A stretch of DNA of 64,000 nucleotides from the NCBI GenBank assembly GCA_022570795.1, contig JAKUDP010000003.1, forward strand, positions 248,001 to 312,000, written 5' to 3'. The first letter of the stretch is position 1. Each line of letters begins with the position of its first letter. Under the pieces are notes generated by a model. The model was not told where the DNA came from. It did no database searches and saw only the letters and a program-made list of their open reading frames with translations. Shown here piece after piece: positions 43,539-56,570 of the stretch. The translations under genes and the position numbers were made by a program. The stretch is from Sphaerulina vaccinii (Eukaryota; Ascomycota; Dothideomycetes; Mycosphaerellales; Mycosphaerellaceae).

Positions 43539-44432
43539 ATGTCAGAAGAATTACTCGAAGAAGTCGAATCTATCAATGCAATCTACGGAGAAGACACCAT
43601 CACATCTTTGGGAGAGAACTCTGCTATATACGCCTTGACTTTACCATCTCAACCGAACATCTCACTTCGGATCGACTTCCCTCAAGACTATCCAGATGCA
43701 CCTCCTTCGATCCTTGGCACGCAGCACATCGGCCACGATACAGCGAAAGGCGAAGGCAACTCCATTGTTGATCTCGTACGCGCCACTTTGGCAGAAGTAT
43801 ACAATCCCGGTTCACCATGTATCTTTGATCTCATTGAGGAGAGCAACCAGAGACTTCAGCAACTCGGCTTGGACCAGAGCTCGAAGGATGAACGCGAGCA
43901 TCAACAACAAGCTATTGAGGAACACGGTCAGCATCATCAAACACTCCAGGACTCTCGATGGGCGGATTCTGACTCCTATACTCAGTCAATCCAAGAACTA
44001 GGAGAAGCACCACCTTGGACAGAGTCAGATGTCGTGACAGAGAAGAAGTCCGTCTTCATAGCTCGTGCTGCTGCAGTCTCAAGTGTTGATGAGGCAAAGT
44101 CATTCTTACAACACTTACTGACGACTGACAAGAAAGTTGGAAAAGCTACACACAACATCACTGCTTGGCGTATACGTGGTGAGAATGGAGTGCAATTCCA
44201 GGACTGCGATGACGACGGCGAGGACGCAGCTGGTGGTAGACTCTTACATTTGCTCGAGCTGATGGGAGTGTGGAACGTTATGGTTGTGGTCAGTAGGTGG
44301 TATGGTGGCGTGAAGCTGGGTCCGGATCGCTTCCGACTCATCAATCAGGCTGCTAGGGATGCTGTAGTGAGGGGTGGGTTCGTTGTGGAGGAGGGCACTG
44401 GTACTGGTGGAAAGAAGAAAGGCAAGAAGTGA
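43539..44432 (+). CDS. YIH1: IMPACT/Yih1-family protein (RWD + UPF0029)
   Basis: Binds Gcn1 and restrains activation of the Gcn2 eIF2alpha kinase. 297 residues, single exon. The N-terminal RWD domain is at residues 1-110 (EVESINAIYGEDTI, FPQDYPDAPP). A linker follows. The IMPACT domain is at about 160-285 with KKSVFIARAAAVSSVDEA, GGRLLHLLELMGVWNVMVVV and SRWYGGVKLGPDRF. It ends in a Lys-rich tail. Intact and of normal length. Confidence 0.95.
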   Translation: MSEELLEEVESINAIYGEDTITSLGENSAIYALTLPSQPNISLRIDFPQDYPDAPPSILGTQHIGHDTAKGEGNSIVDLVRATLAEVYNPGSPCIFDLIEESNQRLQQLGLDQSSKDEREHQQQAIEEHGQHHQTLQDSRWADSDSYTQSIQELGEAPPWTESDVVTEKKSVFIARAAAVSSVDEAKSFLQHLLTTDKKVGKATHNITAWRIRGENGVQFQDCDDDGEDAAGGRLLHLLELMGVWNVMVVVSRWYGGVKLGPDRFRLINQAARDAVVRGGFVVEEGTGTGGKKKGKK

Positions 44433-46039
44433 GGTCGCGTGCAGCACAACGCTCTGCTCGAGCATTCACCTTGCCATATGACCGGACGAAAGTGACTGGA
44501 CACGGGATCGCCTCGTCGCTGATCATCCTTCAATCTCGGTCTGCACCTCGGAGCGATCTGGCACAACTTCCAGATCAGCTTCGAACGCCGTGCCACTCAC
44601 CACGAGCTGCGAACCTACGAATCCCACCTCGCGAGACCAGAAGTCAACGATGCGGAGAAGTACTGGAAGAACTGCCGAACTACAACCCAGGTCCTATGCG
44701 AACGTGACAAGTTGGGATACTTGAAGTATCGAGATTCCAGAAGCGGCCACTCGAAACTATCATCCTCGAGCGAACGGTAACCTTCACAATGGCCTGTGGT
44801 TTATGGCATGTCTTCACACTACATACAGGGCTTCGGGTACTGATAGCGAGCCTGAGAGCCTGCGAACACAGGGTAAATTCGCCGTCGGCAGCGACTTCCA
44901 GTTGATACACGGAAGTCTGATTGAGAAAACTATGCTTGTCACCGAGGCATTCTCATCGAATGCAAGATGGTCACAATCATTGATTGAACTATCTGCCCAC
45001 GTGTTTCGATCCAACTACAATTCCGAGGTCGAAGTGGTGCGAAGAACGGGTAGTCAATACGAAACAGTCTCACCAGGCGAGGTTGCCAAGACCAATTGCG
45101 TCTGACACACTTCAGTCAAGCAAATCAGGGCTGAAAGCACCGAACAACCTGTTGTCGGAGCTTTCAATACCAAACCAGCTCATCAGCGGAGAGTCATCGC
45201 GACTTTGACTCGCGTCGAGCAACAACACCTCAATCGCAAAACTTCCGGTGAATCGCACATTGTGGATCGTGTATCGGTATCGCACACCAACACTTGCCGG
45301 GCTCGAGCAACAAGCAGACTACGAAGTGCCGCCAAAGGTTCTCCAGACTCTAGTAAACCCACTTTGAAAGCTACTAAACTGGATTGGGGCATGTATCCAG
45401 CCAAGAGTTTCGAGGACAGGCTATGTCACGTCACTTGCCTAGTCAGATCGAGGGCAGAAGACTGGGATCCCCAGAATTTGACCCTACAAGAGCATTCGGG
45501 CTAGGAACTTTTATCGCTACAACTTCGTGAGGATCTTTGAGAGCAACGGTCTTTGACGGACTGGTGAGATAGCGTATCTCGTGCGGGAGTGATTGGGATA
45601 TTATTGTCAGTCATGGTGCGATGTCACGATATCGTGGTAGTGGTACGGTGTTGTCTGAGAGTGGTGGCAAGCGGTGTTGAATTTGTAGATGAGTAGATTC
45701 ATTGGTATCGTGGGAAGATGCTGCAGTATAGTTCCTTCTCTAGTATCACATTCTTGATCATCATCTGCAGCAGCCAGCAGCAATATCACACAGCTTCTTG
45801 CTCCCAGCCTTAAGCGAGCGTAGCGTCAGTCAGTTCATCGTCTGACATATATCGTACCAATTCGTAGAATGTGTAGCAAGTGTAAACGCCTTGTGTCGTC
45901 CCGACATGGTATCTTGAATAAACATAAGAATAATTTCTGCAAACTCCTTGCCTTCGCTATGCATTTTGGTAGCAAAATTCCGGTCCGATTCGTGTGTGAC
46001 AGTGATGTGTGTAGTCATCATCAGGACATTCGGACAGTC
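44433..46039. other. 1.6 kb without a secure gene; possible decayed coding segment
   Basis: On the plus strand, about 44528-44780 reads as clearly protein-like in one frame (FNLGLHLGAIWHNF, RTYESHLARPEVNDAEKYW, TQVLCERDKLGYLK), but there is no start codon before it and the frame then breaks. A second protein-like stretch (44803-45105) is in another frame. This looks like an eroded gene or an unresolved spliced one. Not assigned. The rest shows nothing. Confidence 0.35.
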
Positions 46040-47080
46040 CTACTCTCCATCCGGGAATGGCGGTAAGGTAATCGGAGGAGCACGCTCGTTCGCAGCTCGG
46101 GCAACAAGTTTAGGCCGACCACTGGAGTACCGCTTAGGTTGTGATACCTGTTGTGTAAAGGTCACAGGATCCGGCTCTTTAACATTCTCCGTCTCGTCCA
46201 CCTGAATCGACTCTCGTCGAACAAAGGTCTTAACCTTGTTCAACGCGAGGCCAGAGCTGAACTTGCTCTTTCGTCGTATCGAGGGCATAGATCCTCGTCG
46301 AGCTGTGGGGTAGACTTCGCTGTCGAATGTTGGTGTTCGTTGTAGCATTGGCGAGACAGGTGATGTACAAGTCATTGCTGCTGCTTGCATGAGGTCGATG
46401 TGTCGTGAAATGTTCTTCTTATGTATCATTGCTGGTTCATCTTCAAAGTCGTCGTAGACTGAGCTAGGTGCTGTCGATGCGGGAGAGTTGGGGGCTGCTG
46501 ATGAGATCGAGTTGTTGCGACTTGACGATGTTCGAGAGTCCTGGCTCGATCTGGCACTCCTTGGCATGCCTATTGAACTTCTTCGTGCTGGTATCACGAT
46601 CGATGGTCGCCTCTGTTCTGTGGCCATTGGTGGCAGACACATGCTTCGTCTTGAAGGGTCGATCTTTGGCGTCGACACCATCTTCGCCTTGCCAGCAGAT
46701 TGAAAAGTCACCTTGCGAGCCTCTTCACAAAGCTCCACCACATTTCCATCCATGTCTTCGAGCAGTTCCGGCATTGAGAAGTTGCTGGAAAAGCTAGTCG
46801 TCCTTGAGTACTGGCTTGCGCGATCGTTGTCCAGCGGTGAGGCAACTTCTTCGTCCGAAGTATATAGTGGCCAGTCTGACTGGAAAATCGATTCATCGAG
46901 GATAGTAAAGGTTGTTGGTTCAGCTTTCGTTGCAACTGCCTTGCCCTTGCCCATTTGCCGGGGAGCTGTGATATCGTCCTGTCTGGCCAATGCCATATCG
47001 AATTGATGGGAGTCCTGCTCCAGAATGGTTGGATTGAGTAGGAAGTCGTCCATACACCTCATGCTGTCTGTTTGAGCCAT
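46040..47080 (-). CDS. Ser/Arg-rich hypothetical protein
   Basis: 346 residues from MAQTDSMRCMDDF; the in-frame ATG at 47188 was not used because the added residues look like UTR. Low-complexity Ser-rich centre (SSRNNSISSAAPNSPAS), several RRxS-type phosphosites, a short helix (KNISRHIDLMQAA), and a basic block near the end. No known domain. Likely a disordered phosphoprotein. Confidence 0.6.
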   Translation of the reverse strand: MAQTDSMRCMDDFLLNPTILEQDSHQFDMALARQDDITAPRQMGKGKAVATKAEPTTFTILDESIFQSDWPLYTSDEEVASPLDNDRASQYSRTTSFSSNFSMPELLEDMDGNVVELCEEARKVTFQSAGKAKMVSTPKIDPSRRSMCLPPMATEQRRPSIVIPARRSSIGMPRSARSSQDSRTSSSRNNSISSAAPNSPASTAPSSVYDDFEDEPAMIHKKNISRHIDLMQAAAMTCTSPVSPMLQRTPTFDSEVYPTARRGSMPSIRRKSKFSSGLALNKVKTFVRRESIQVDETENVKEPDPVTFTQQVSQPKRYSSGRPKLVARAANERAPPITLPPFPDGE

Positions 47081-50000
47081 TTCGAGCAAGAGGTCTAGAT
47101 GTGTGATGAAGTTGGTGCTGAGACTCCTGGCACACTGAGTCGAAACAGTCCGATTATCAAGTACAGTATGTACGTGCAGGAATTGCACGCGATAATGACG
47201 CTGCAGGCCACTCTATCCAGGACCGAGCAGTCTGCAGTGTCTGCAGTGGGCGATGCAGGGCGGGTGCTGGGATCAACGCTGAGCGATGAAGTCGGGCCCC
47301 GGCGAAGTGAATGCTTGCGGGAGTTGGCCGTGATCGAGCTGTTTCGTGTTGGACCTCAAACCAGATGTCGGTTAATTGAGTGCTGCAAACAAGAAACGGC
47401 CAGCAAGACAACCAGGAAGCGGCGGAAGAATAGACAGTCCTGAGTATATGCGATCCAGCGGTTCGTGATGACTAGATTACTGCAGACGCGTAGGACGCCT
47501 ACATTCAGGCCTGAACATTAATCAATGGCCGGCAGTCGCGTTGACGGTTCCACGGAAGGCCCTGAGCGTGCGTGCGTGCCCCAAGGAATGCTGCAGCTGA
47601 CGAACGACGCGCTGCTCTCCGTGGTGAGTGATGATGAGTGGAGAGTCGGACAGCCGCTGGTGTAACAAATATTGGAAATGCCAGCAGTACCCAGAGGAAG
47701 GAAGGGCTTCGGGGACCGGGTCTTTTGGTTCAATGTGCGGGAGTCGTACAGCTTTACATCACATCCAGCAGAAAGAGGACGAGAGGTACTCTGGATAGGT
47801 ACATCTCGTGCATATGTCTCCGTCTGAGCCCGTCGGCCGGAGCCAAACTATCAACGAACGGCTCGCTGGAGGATGCCTCTCACAAAAGTAGCCTCGTAGC
47901 TACAGCCTACAGATGCTACGGTGGGTTCGGCTCTACAGTAGCGCCTTGGGTAGCGCGCAAATAGAGCTTCACTACTCCTCCACACGGAACTTTGATAGCG
48001 ATAAGCTCAACATTTCAGTCAAAAATATCCAGCTCCCACCTTGATTTTGGCCTGCTTTTGGCGGGGTGATTTGGAGGCATTGCTCGAGCGCTTCAGCGAG
48101 AACAGTCCTCGCCACTGACACGGCTTGAAACGTGGGAACAGTGTCTCAAAAGGCGCTCGCCACCACGAGGGCGTGTATCGCGTAGTTGACTTGCACACTT
48201 TGGGTCGCGCTGTCTCGAATTGAAGCAGGATCCCTGATCTGTATCAAACACCCTGGGAAAACACGAGGATGAGGCAAGTACCCGTGCCGGGGCGGCATTG
48301 TGATGGCGACTTCAAGTCGTGCCACCGTCGTACTCCCGATCAAGAGGCCATGTCAGCGGCGCTTGATCTCAGAATGGCAGTGCGCGCGCGCTTCTGTCTG
48401 CGAACCAGTGCAAATCGCTTGCTGCAGAGGATTGTGAAGGAGTGGTAACTTGCAGGATATACCACCAACCAGAGCAGGATCGCGATGGCCACCTGTTGGG
48501 CTGTGTTGGAGGGACAAACCTAAATCTCAACTTGTCCTTCGAATCGCCTTCGAGAAGCACGACCGTGGCGCCTTGTACCCTGCTCCTCCCAGGGCCGTAT
48601 CCTCCGAGCGTCGAGCGATGACAAGACACACACCTCCATCACATCGTGGAGAGATCACTGGCCGACCTTCTCGCGGGTATCTGGTACTGGAATTCTGCCG
48701 GCCGATATCATTGATATTGCCAATTGTCAATCGAAAGTGGTATGCAACCCTACATGAGAGACTTCTGCTACATGCGCTTCCAAACTTCAGGCACATCTTG
48801 GCTCGAGGACTTGTCAATCGCACGTGGTCCACTAGTTGCACATGTCTTACTGGATCGGCACTTTCATTACTCCTACCGGTTACACAACCGGATGACTTGT
48901 GCTAACGTGGAAGGTGTCGTACACCGCTGCCATCTCAGCTTTCTTGGAGACACACTCGGCGTCTTCACACAAGAAGAAGCTCTCATCAATACTCCGGCTG
49001 AAGTCAGGCGCATCGCCATGGATCGGTGAGCTAGCTGCTGACCTTGGAATTGTGCAAAGGTTCCAATGTCACTTTCATTATCGTCCATAGTTGGAAGCCG
49101 GGCGGAAACAGAAGGGAAGAGGTCATGCGGCAAGCCGAAAGAGTTGCAGTCTTCTCCCGGCGAATGCGAAGACTCGCTCCCTCTTGCTACGGATATGCTG
49201 GAAAGTCGTGGTACACCTCTTTCCACGTCATCATCAGCCATCTCGTGCGAGAATCATGTAATCATGATCGGTACGCGGAAAGCCTAGCAGCCCGTGTCAG
49301 ATCTTCGTGCCGCGAATAGATCCGACGTAGACCAGGATGACACGCAATGGATGACAGATTCGACCTCACCACAACTCGATCTCAGGATCTGGTCGGAAGC
49401 TGCTGTCTCGACTTCACATTTGCGATCCTGCACTCAGCCTGTCCGCAGCAGCTCGCTTGTGATATGCGATCGCACCTTGCATAATCACAATGTAGCAGCA
49501 AGATCCTGCTGGCATCGCCTGTAAGCACTATGCGCTGCTACTTTCCATCGTGGGAGAGTCCAAGCAGTAGACAAGAAATTCACCGAGTAGTCCTTCCGCT
49601 GTAGGCAGCTGACTATGGTGAGGATCGACTTCTCGCGCTGTAAACAATCCTATTCGTGGAAGCAACTTCAGCATCTCGGCAATCGTAGCATGCTTAGATC
49701 CAAGCTGAGGACGAAAACGACAGAAAATTTTCGTTTCGGATGCGAAGCCTCGTCGGAAGAACTGAGGATTGGATGACAAGCTGGCTGCATTGCATCGCAT
49801 AACCGCGTCTCATACTACTCCTTCAAACCCACATCGAGGAACGAGAGAAGAGAGTTCTCGCTTCGGCAAGCCACCCGGGAGAGCTTGCTGCAGGAGACAG
49901 GCACGGGACTAAGAAATAAGAAATACACCACACCCCATAGTTCGTGTTGAGTACCAGCCGGGCATGTCTCAGCCTCACCACCTCAGCAGACATTGTGCGG

Positions 50001-51665
50001 CATACTGAAACTAATCACATATAGGTGCGGTGCCTACACTGTTCGAGACCGGCGGTGGCAACTAGGTCTCTTTGATCACGACTCTTCACGTCTCAAGGCC
50101 AGCACGCTGAACGAAAGCGAGAACTGCTATAGCAATCATTGATCATCGGATATCTGTCGACTCGGAGAGCAAAGAATCGTCACACCAACAACAGATCTGC
50201 TGGTAGCGTCGAGACAGATCTGACCACACCCCAGGTTTCATGGCCACACGTGGCAGCCTCGATTGAAGATAACCAACATACATCGCTCTCCGAAGAGCTA
50301 GAAGCTATAGCAGATCTATGCCTTGTAGGAGGTCAAAACATCATGCGATGCACCTTAACCACATTATTGCTTGATCTATCGCCTATAGATTCCCAGATCA
50401 AAGTGCCATCGACCACATCGTCCCGATTGATCAGAAACAGATACCAACCACGAGCTCTCTGCAGAATCCGATACTGTGGATCAGTAGACAAGCAACATCG
50501 TCAGTCTCGCTGACCGAGCTCGATCAAGAAAGCACACCAATCAGACAGTCGAGAACCTATCGTGAGATCATGTTGGCGATTGATCAGAAACAGATGCCAA
50601 CCACGAGCTCTCTTCAGCTCTTCAGCTCTATAAATCCGATGCCACGGATCACGTAGAAAAGCAACATAAGCATTGCTCCCTGATCGAGCACGACCAAGAA
50701 AGAGTGACAACCAGAACTTAGCTGCGTCATGAAAACCTATATACCAGACCCTGACGATATTGCTACACTTCGCGTCTCACTTCTGTTGCAGAAAGTTCAC
50801 GCTCATCGCTCAGAGCCCACGTGAATCTAGACACAATCGCATACTTGATTGAGACATATGCGTACTTCGGACGCCCGATCGGGAGTCTTCGTCTTGCTGT
50901 GATCGTTAGCTATATCACTACCATGAATGCTCAATCGATCATCGTGATCATAGTATGTTGATACGTCCAGTATAGAACAGACGACGAAAGGCTTTCTCGA
51001 TGCGATCAGTCTTGGAAAGTGACCACCCATCTGCTACGGTCAATGAACATGACCTCAAAATACCTCGAATTCATGAAAATCGTTAATTCGACGATTTGGC
51101 AATAGCACACGCAAACCCTGTTCGAACGAGCTCAAACTTCACAAACATTCTATAAATCAATCCTAGACTTGATACATCTACGTAGAACTTGGTTCCTCAA
51201 GACCTGACCTCACCGTCGCCATTCCATACGGTACCGCTAACCCTAGGATAAACTTTCTAGCGCTTCCCAAAAGCTCGTCCTCGCGAACGTCGAGACACAA
51301 TGGAACACTCAAAAGATCATGATGAAAGTGACATGTTGAGTTGGATCGTGAAGCTAATGCCATCCGCCAGCATGCGCATCTGCATTATTGGTCTCGTAAA
51401 GTCTATCTATTGTGAGACCGAGTGCAGTAGCTTTCGTGAACAAAGTTGCCGGATATCCGACGTGTCGAAGTGGTATGCATCTCTCGACTGTTCCTATGCT
51501 TCGCGGACCGACTGAAGAGCTAACAAGCTTTCAGCACAGATCCTTCCGTACGAAAGCCAACTTGCTGACTGCATGTGAATCCTGATTGTCCTGATGTAGA
51601 CATCAACATCCCAATGTAGGACTACCGACATCACTCGATCAAAAGCGTTACATGATACTTCAGAC
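47081..51665. other. 4.6 kb gene-poor region
   Basis: Between the Ser-rich gene and the 3' end of XRN1. Many short frames on both strands, none with a family signature. The least poor candidate is on the minus strand at 49241-48900, where two frames are protein-like in turn (MADDDVERGVPRLSS; ESFFLCEDAECVSKKAEM), but no splice solution was found. A diverged tandem duplication lies at 50428-50717. No tRNA or transposase seen. Confidence 0.4.
50428..50717. repeat. Diverged tandem duplication
   Basis: Copy 1 at about 50428-50544 and copy 2 at about 50579-50717, offset about 152 bp. They share TTGATCAGAAACAGAT, CCAACCACGAGCTCTCT and later CAAGAAAG blocks. Copy 2 is longer by small insertions. Non-coding by appearance. 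Confidence 0.75.
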
Positions 51666-54600
51666 TCATGTGGTAGCCTCAGCCTGCGCACCACCTCGTC
51701 CGCCGCGTCCGCGCCCTCTACCTCGTCCGCGTCCTCCGCCACGCTCGTTGAGATTCGCTGGAGGTGGCACGTTGCTGTAGTTCTGTGGCCTGAACTTCGG
51801 GTTGTTCTGCACAACGCCCTCGGTAGGATCAGAGTTGTCAACGATAGTGTAACCACCTCTGTTGCCGCCTCGACCACCTCGAGGGGCACCATTCTGTCCG
51901 CCGCGTGGAGAGAAGGTAGGTGTGCTACCATTCAGACCACCACCGCCGCGTCCACGAGGGTGGAATGGCAGCTGGCCCTGTGTGCTGTCGCCGCGACCTC
52001 CTCGAGCGCCACCACGTCCTCCTCGTGGGGCGTGGCCGTTCTGCTGACCACGAACAGCCTGGTTCCAGCCACCTCGAATTGGTGCTGGAGCGTTTGCAGC
52101 CACGAGCTGAGGTCCACCTGGTAGGCCGTAGCTTGATGCATTGTTCACGTAGTTGCCTCGCAGAGGCTGGAAAGGAAGCTGAGTCTGAACTCTCGCCTTA
52201 GCAGCCTGGCTCATAGCAACAACTTGTCGCTCAGTCAAGTTCAGCACGGCCTCGGATGGAACAGTACTACCGCGGAAAGGTGAGCAGCGTCCGTTCAGCG
52301 TGGTACCGCTCATGAAGGTAGAGTCGAAGACAATGTCCAGCAGAGTATTTCTAGTAGTCCGCGTCTTGCCTACAACCGTACCTCTCATAGCAATAGGCAC
52401 TCGACCAGAATCGAGCACGTAGACGATGCGATGACCGAGACGGAACTTCTGGTGTTGGGTGCGCTGATCAGCGTCAGCTGGCTTGAGGAGCGCATGACGT
52501 GGAACACCACCCATCTGAGTGCCTTCGATGGCATCCTTGATGGCAGCTTCATTCGCGTCAGCAGCACTCTCAATCGCGGCAACAGTGTCGCCATCGAGTT
52601 GCTCTGCCTCGAGTGGAACGCGTTCGAAACCCTTCGTCTCCACGCTCTTGAGCCATTGACCAATCTCCTTCATCTTGGCTTTAGCTTCTTGTGGATCCGG
52701 GTAGAATGCAGTGTCCTCCCAGCCATCACCAGTTGGGTTGGCTGCGATGCGAGCGACGAACTCTGGGAAGTTGATCATGTACTGCTTGATGAGATCGACG
52801 GCCTTCGGCGAGTACTCCCATCCATTCTCCGACTTGCGACTGTAGCCAAGTACCTTCTGCTTCTTGGCCTCGAACTTGAGGTTCAGGCCCAAGTTCAGCC
52901 TCAGACCAGACGAGTTGACGTTGAATGCTGAAGTGAGCTTCGACAGCACAAGTGGGTGAAGCTGCAGCTGTCGCGCAACGTGGTAGGATGGACTGTAAGG
53001 ATTCTTCCTCTCCGCCTGGTTCACAATGTCGACACCAAACTCTTGCTCTCGCTTCTTGAGCGAGGAGACCCAGACAGTAGCTCTGTCCTGACCACCCTTA
53101 GCGTCAGGAACATGTCCAGTGACTTGCAATGGGCGACCATAGGCCATGTCGCCGAGGAAGAAGGCTCGAGTGCCTGGTGGAAACTCTTCTTCAATCGGTA
53201 CGGCTGCTTTCTCCAGGAAGCGCTGGTCCTCGCTGATGACCTTGTCGACAATGGTCTGCGTAGCATAGTCTGATTCGAATCCTTGGAGTGGCGCATACTC
53301 CTTGACAGTAGCACCAAGCTCAGTCTTGTGCAGACCTACCAGCGGGTCAATCTGTATCAAAGACTCGACTGTACCAATGATCGTGCCCAAGCGCTTGCTG
53401 TAGTGCTTCTCGATACGATCGGCCTTCTTCTTGAAGTCTTCAATGCCTCGGCCTTCGTGTGGCTGTTGCACAATATTCTGTTCGCTTGCCGGCTGACTTG
53501 CGTCCTGGAGGTAGTATGTGAACATCTCATCGGTGACGGAGACGACTTTGCCCTCGTGCAAGAACGGATAGCCAACGTGGACTGCCTTGCCAAGTCGTTG
53601 CTTCGCGTGTGTGATGGTACCAACCTCTTCACCTTCAGTGAGCGTGATGACCATACTCTCGTTCCTGCTGTCCTGCTGGAAGACAGAAACACCGTGGAAG
53701 CCAAGCTGGCCAGTGTGCGGCAGTGTTCGCATACTTGGAAAGCCTGCCAGCGATGCAGCACCAAGCTTGACACCCTCCATTAATCCGTGGTAATAGTTAA
53801 GACCTTCCATCACTGGAAGCTCGTAGATGTTCTCGACCACATGGCAGTGCTCGAGGTCTGGGAAGACGCCAGGAAGACTGCTCGGGAATGTGTAGTCGAC
53901 CTGTGATGAGTAAGTGTACTTCAAGCTTACGCCGAACTCATTGCGTCTACGCTCGTCCTCAGCCAGTTGGGCGTCTTTCGGCGCCATGGCCTGGAGGAGA
54001 CGCTTTTCATCAATGAACGGAATCTTGACAACTGCTTCCCACTCCATCTTCTTTCCGTTCATGTCCAGCACAAACTCGCGTGGGTAGAAATCGATGACCG
54101 GAGACTGCGGATTCGTCATGAGATCCCAATACACCGGAGGCACCAACTGCTTGCTGCGGTCTGGCAAGACACCCATGAGCTGCTGAAATGGTCGGAATGG
54201 TTGACCAAGCTGGAAGTTTATGTCTGCGCCCATTCCCTTCACAACGTCGCTGATCATAGGCGAGTAGTGATACTGGAAGTACCATCCCCACGACGCCACG
54301 CCGCGGTAATAGTAGTACAGCACCCACTGCAGACCTTGCACATAGTTCTCCGTGAACTTGCGCATCTCTTCATCGTTGCTGACACCCCAGTCAAACTTGG
54401 TGGTGTAGTACTTGTCCTTCCATTCTGCAAACTTCTTGTCGTACTTCTCTTGTGCCCTAAGCTGAACATCTGTCGCGGACAGATCTTCAATCTTGGCCTT
54501 ATCGTACTGCTTGAAAACGCGCAACAGCGCATTCTGGGACTCCTCGTCCTCTTCATCGTCGTCGTCCATCTCTGGACGGGGAGGAAAGTTGAGCTGCATG

Positions 54601-56004
54601 TGGCGAGTCCCGTCGTCGCCAACAATGTTCTTGCTCTCAAGGTGCAAGCTCTGTGCCAATTGATCGAGGAATGCGCGATCGGCAGCCTTGGGCGTTGGCG
54701 GGAAGTCCAATGGTGTATCGTCTCCAGATCCTCTACCATTCACGTACTTCTTGACTGATGTGTACAACTCTTTCTGACTCGATGTCATGGTCGCGACCGC
54801 ACCGCGCTTGCTCGTCTTCTTAAGCATGACGTCCTCCTTCTGTAGGCTCTTATCCTTCAGCCAGCTCGCATCGGCGTTCTCGTGCTCGAAATGGCGGTAT
54901 TCGATCTGGCTCAGCTCTGTAATCAGAAGCGACAATCGCTTCAGGTCAATTTCACCTCCATCATTGATGTAGCCACCAGCCTGTGGCAATATCCGCTTGT
55001 ACACATTAAACATAAGCGCCAGTGCTCCCTCGTTGATGTGAAGATGCGGCAAGTGCGGCAAGAAATCATTGCCAACGAAGAACGCCATCAGGATGAAGTC
55101 GTCAATGATACGTTCCAGGTCGAATGTTACTGTGCCCAGCGCACCCGGCTCCTTCATTTCCTGGAATTCCAGCTCCAGGTATTCGCGTACTATGCACAAA
55201 TGCAAGAGGAAGAAGTTCTGGTGCTCGAGCTCCTGGCTCTTCACCTTGCTCGCTCGGCCAAAAGTGACCTCCTCACGAAGCAAGCAGAAGTGCGGGTCGT
55301 GCGAAAGCAGACCCAACATGATCAAATCGGCATCTAAGCCGTACAGGCAATGTCGCACATTAGGATCATAGTCCGCCTGGCTCTTCGCCTGACGAATGTA
55401 TTCCATGATCTTGTGCTCTCCCTCTCCAGGCACTTCGTGGCCAGACAGGACGATTTCGCATCCTTGCCACTCAATGTCTTCGCTGACCTTCTTCGCAATG
55501 AAGTACTTCAGCTGGCGCGTCAAGCGCTCCATGAACACGGTACCTGGTGTGATGCAGTTCGAGTCGAAAGGATCTTCCTTTGGCAGCTCCTGCCCCTTGG
55601 CGACTGCTTCATTACGCGCATTCTCGGCGTCTAGAGCAGATCTGAAACGACGAGAACGCTGTTGGTTCATCTTGGCTCGAGGCGCACAACCATCGATGGC
55701 CATGAAGAACATCTTCTGTGGCTTGATCTTGCCATATAGAAACTCAATGTAGTTGAATATTTTGATGAACATTTCATCTTCGGAAAGTCGCGCTTTCGTG
55801 GCGGAGGCATTGTTATCGTGAGTACAATTGTGGATGATTCCATTCATGTCCAGGTAGAGGTTGTCGAACTCGGGAATGCGGTTCTCGGCGATGAGCTGTG
55901 ATATCGACGGATATCGCTCCGAGAGCCAGCGAAAGAACTTGGGGACACCTGGGGAGTGTGTTAGCTGTAGTCAATCCTCGAGGCTGCTGTTTGGCCTCAC
56001 CCAT
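51666..56004 (-). CDS. XRN1: 5'-3' exoribonuclease 1 (Xrn1/Kem1)
   Basis: Cytoplasmic 5'-3' exonuclease that degrades decapped mRNA. Two exons: 56004-56001 (only ATGG) and 55948-51666, with a 52-bp intron; 4287 nt, 1428 residues. Splicing creates the conserved start MGVPKFFRWLSERYP. Catalytic acidic residues are in LYLDMNGIIHNCTH, FMAIDGCAPRAKMNQQRSRRF, SGHEVPGEGEHKIMEYIR, YGLDADLIMLGL and FFVGNDFLPHLP. The C-terminal region ends in a disordered RGG/RGR tail. Intact and of normal length. Divergent from HAT2. Confidence 0.96.
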
Positions 56005-56570
56005 GGTGGCGGCTGCTGTATCTCAAGCGAGCTGCTAGGTGGCCAGTCAGTTCCTTTTCGCGGTAGGTCGTAGGTGAGGTGTAGAAGAGGTGAGGGAGGT
56101 GAGCTGGCGGTGCGCGACTTTCACACTCGGAGTGTCTTGAGAGAAGAAAGGAAGAGAGTCATCGTCAACACGAACACAAGTCATCATCACCTCGCCTGCT
56201 CGCGTTGTCCGATACCGAGAGTCTAAATCGTTCCCCACTTATTCTGTCAGTGCTCTCACACCAAAGAAAGCCAAGTGTGAGATTCTCGCGTCTTGTTCGT
56301 GCCATCGCGTCTGAGAGCTTCCACTGTCTTTTCATCATCACCCAACCCAACCCAACACCCACCTTTCCTCAACCATCCTCGCCGAATAATTACAACTTCC
56401 AATTCGGGCCGCGCTATACCGAGGTTGCTCCACTTGCGCTGCATTCGAGAGCAACACAGACCAGCGTGCAGTGCAGGCATTAACTTATTTGCACCAAGTC
56501 TGGTTTCGTTCCCCGATGGATGCAGGTAAGCTACACGTCTTCCTTTCACCTACAACACTGTCGACACGTC
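56005..56570. other. Divergent intergenic region XRN1/HAT2
   Basis: 566 bp containing both promoters; nothing else recognised. Confidence 0.5.

Noticed and set aside
53967..54758. 263-codon plus-strand frame within XRN1
   Set aside because: Antisense shadow of a highly conserved coding region.
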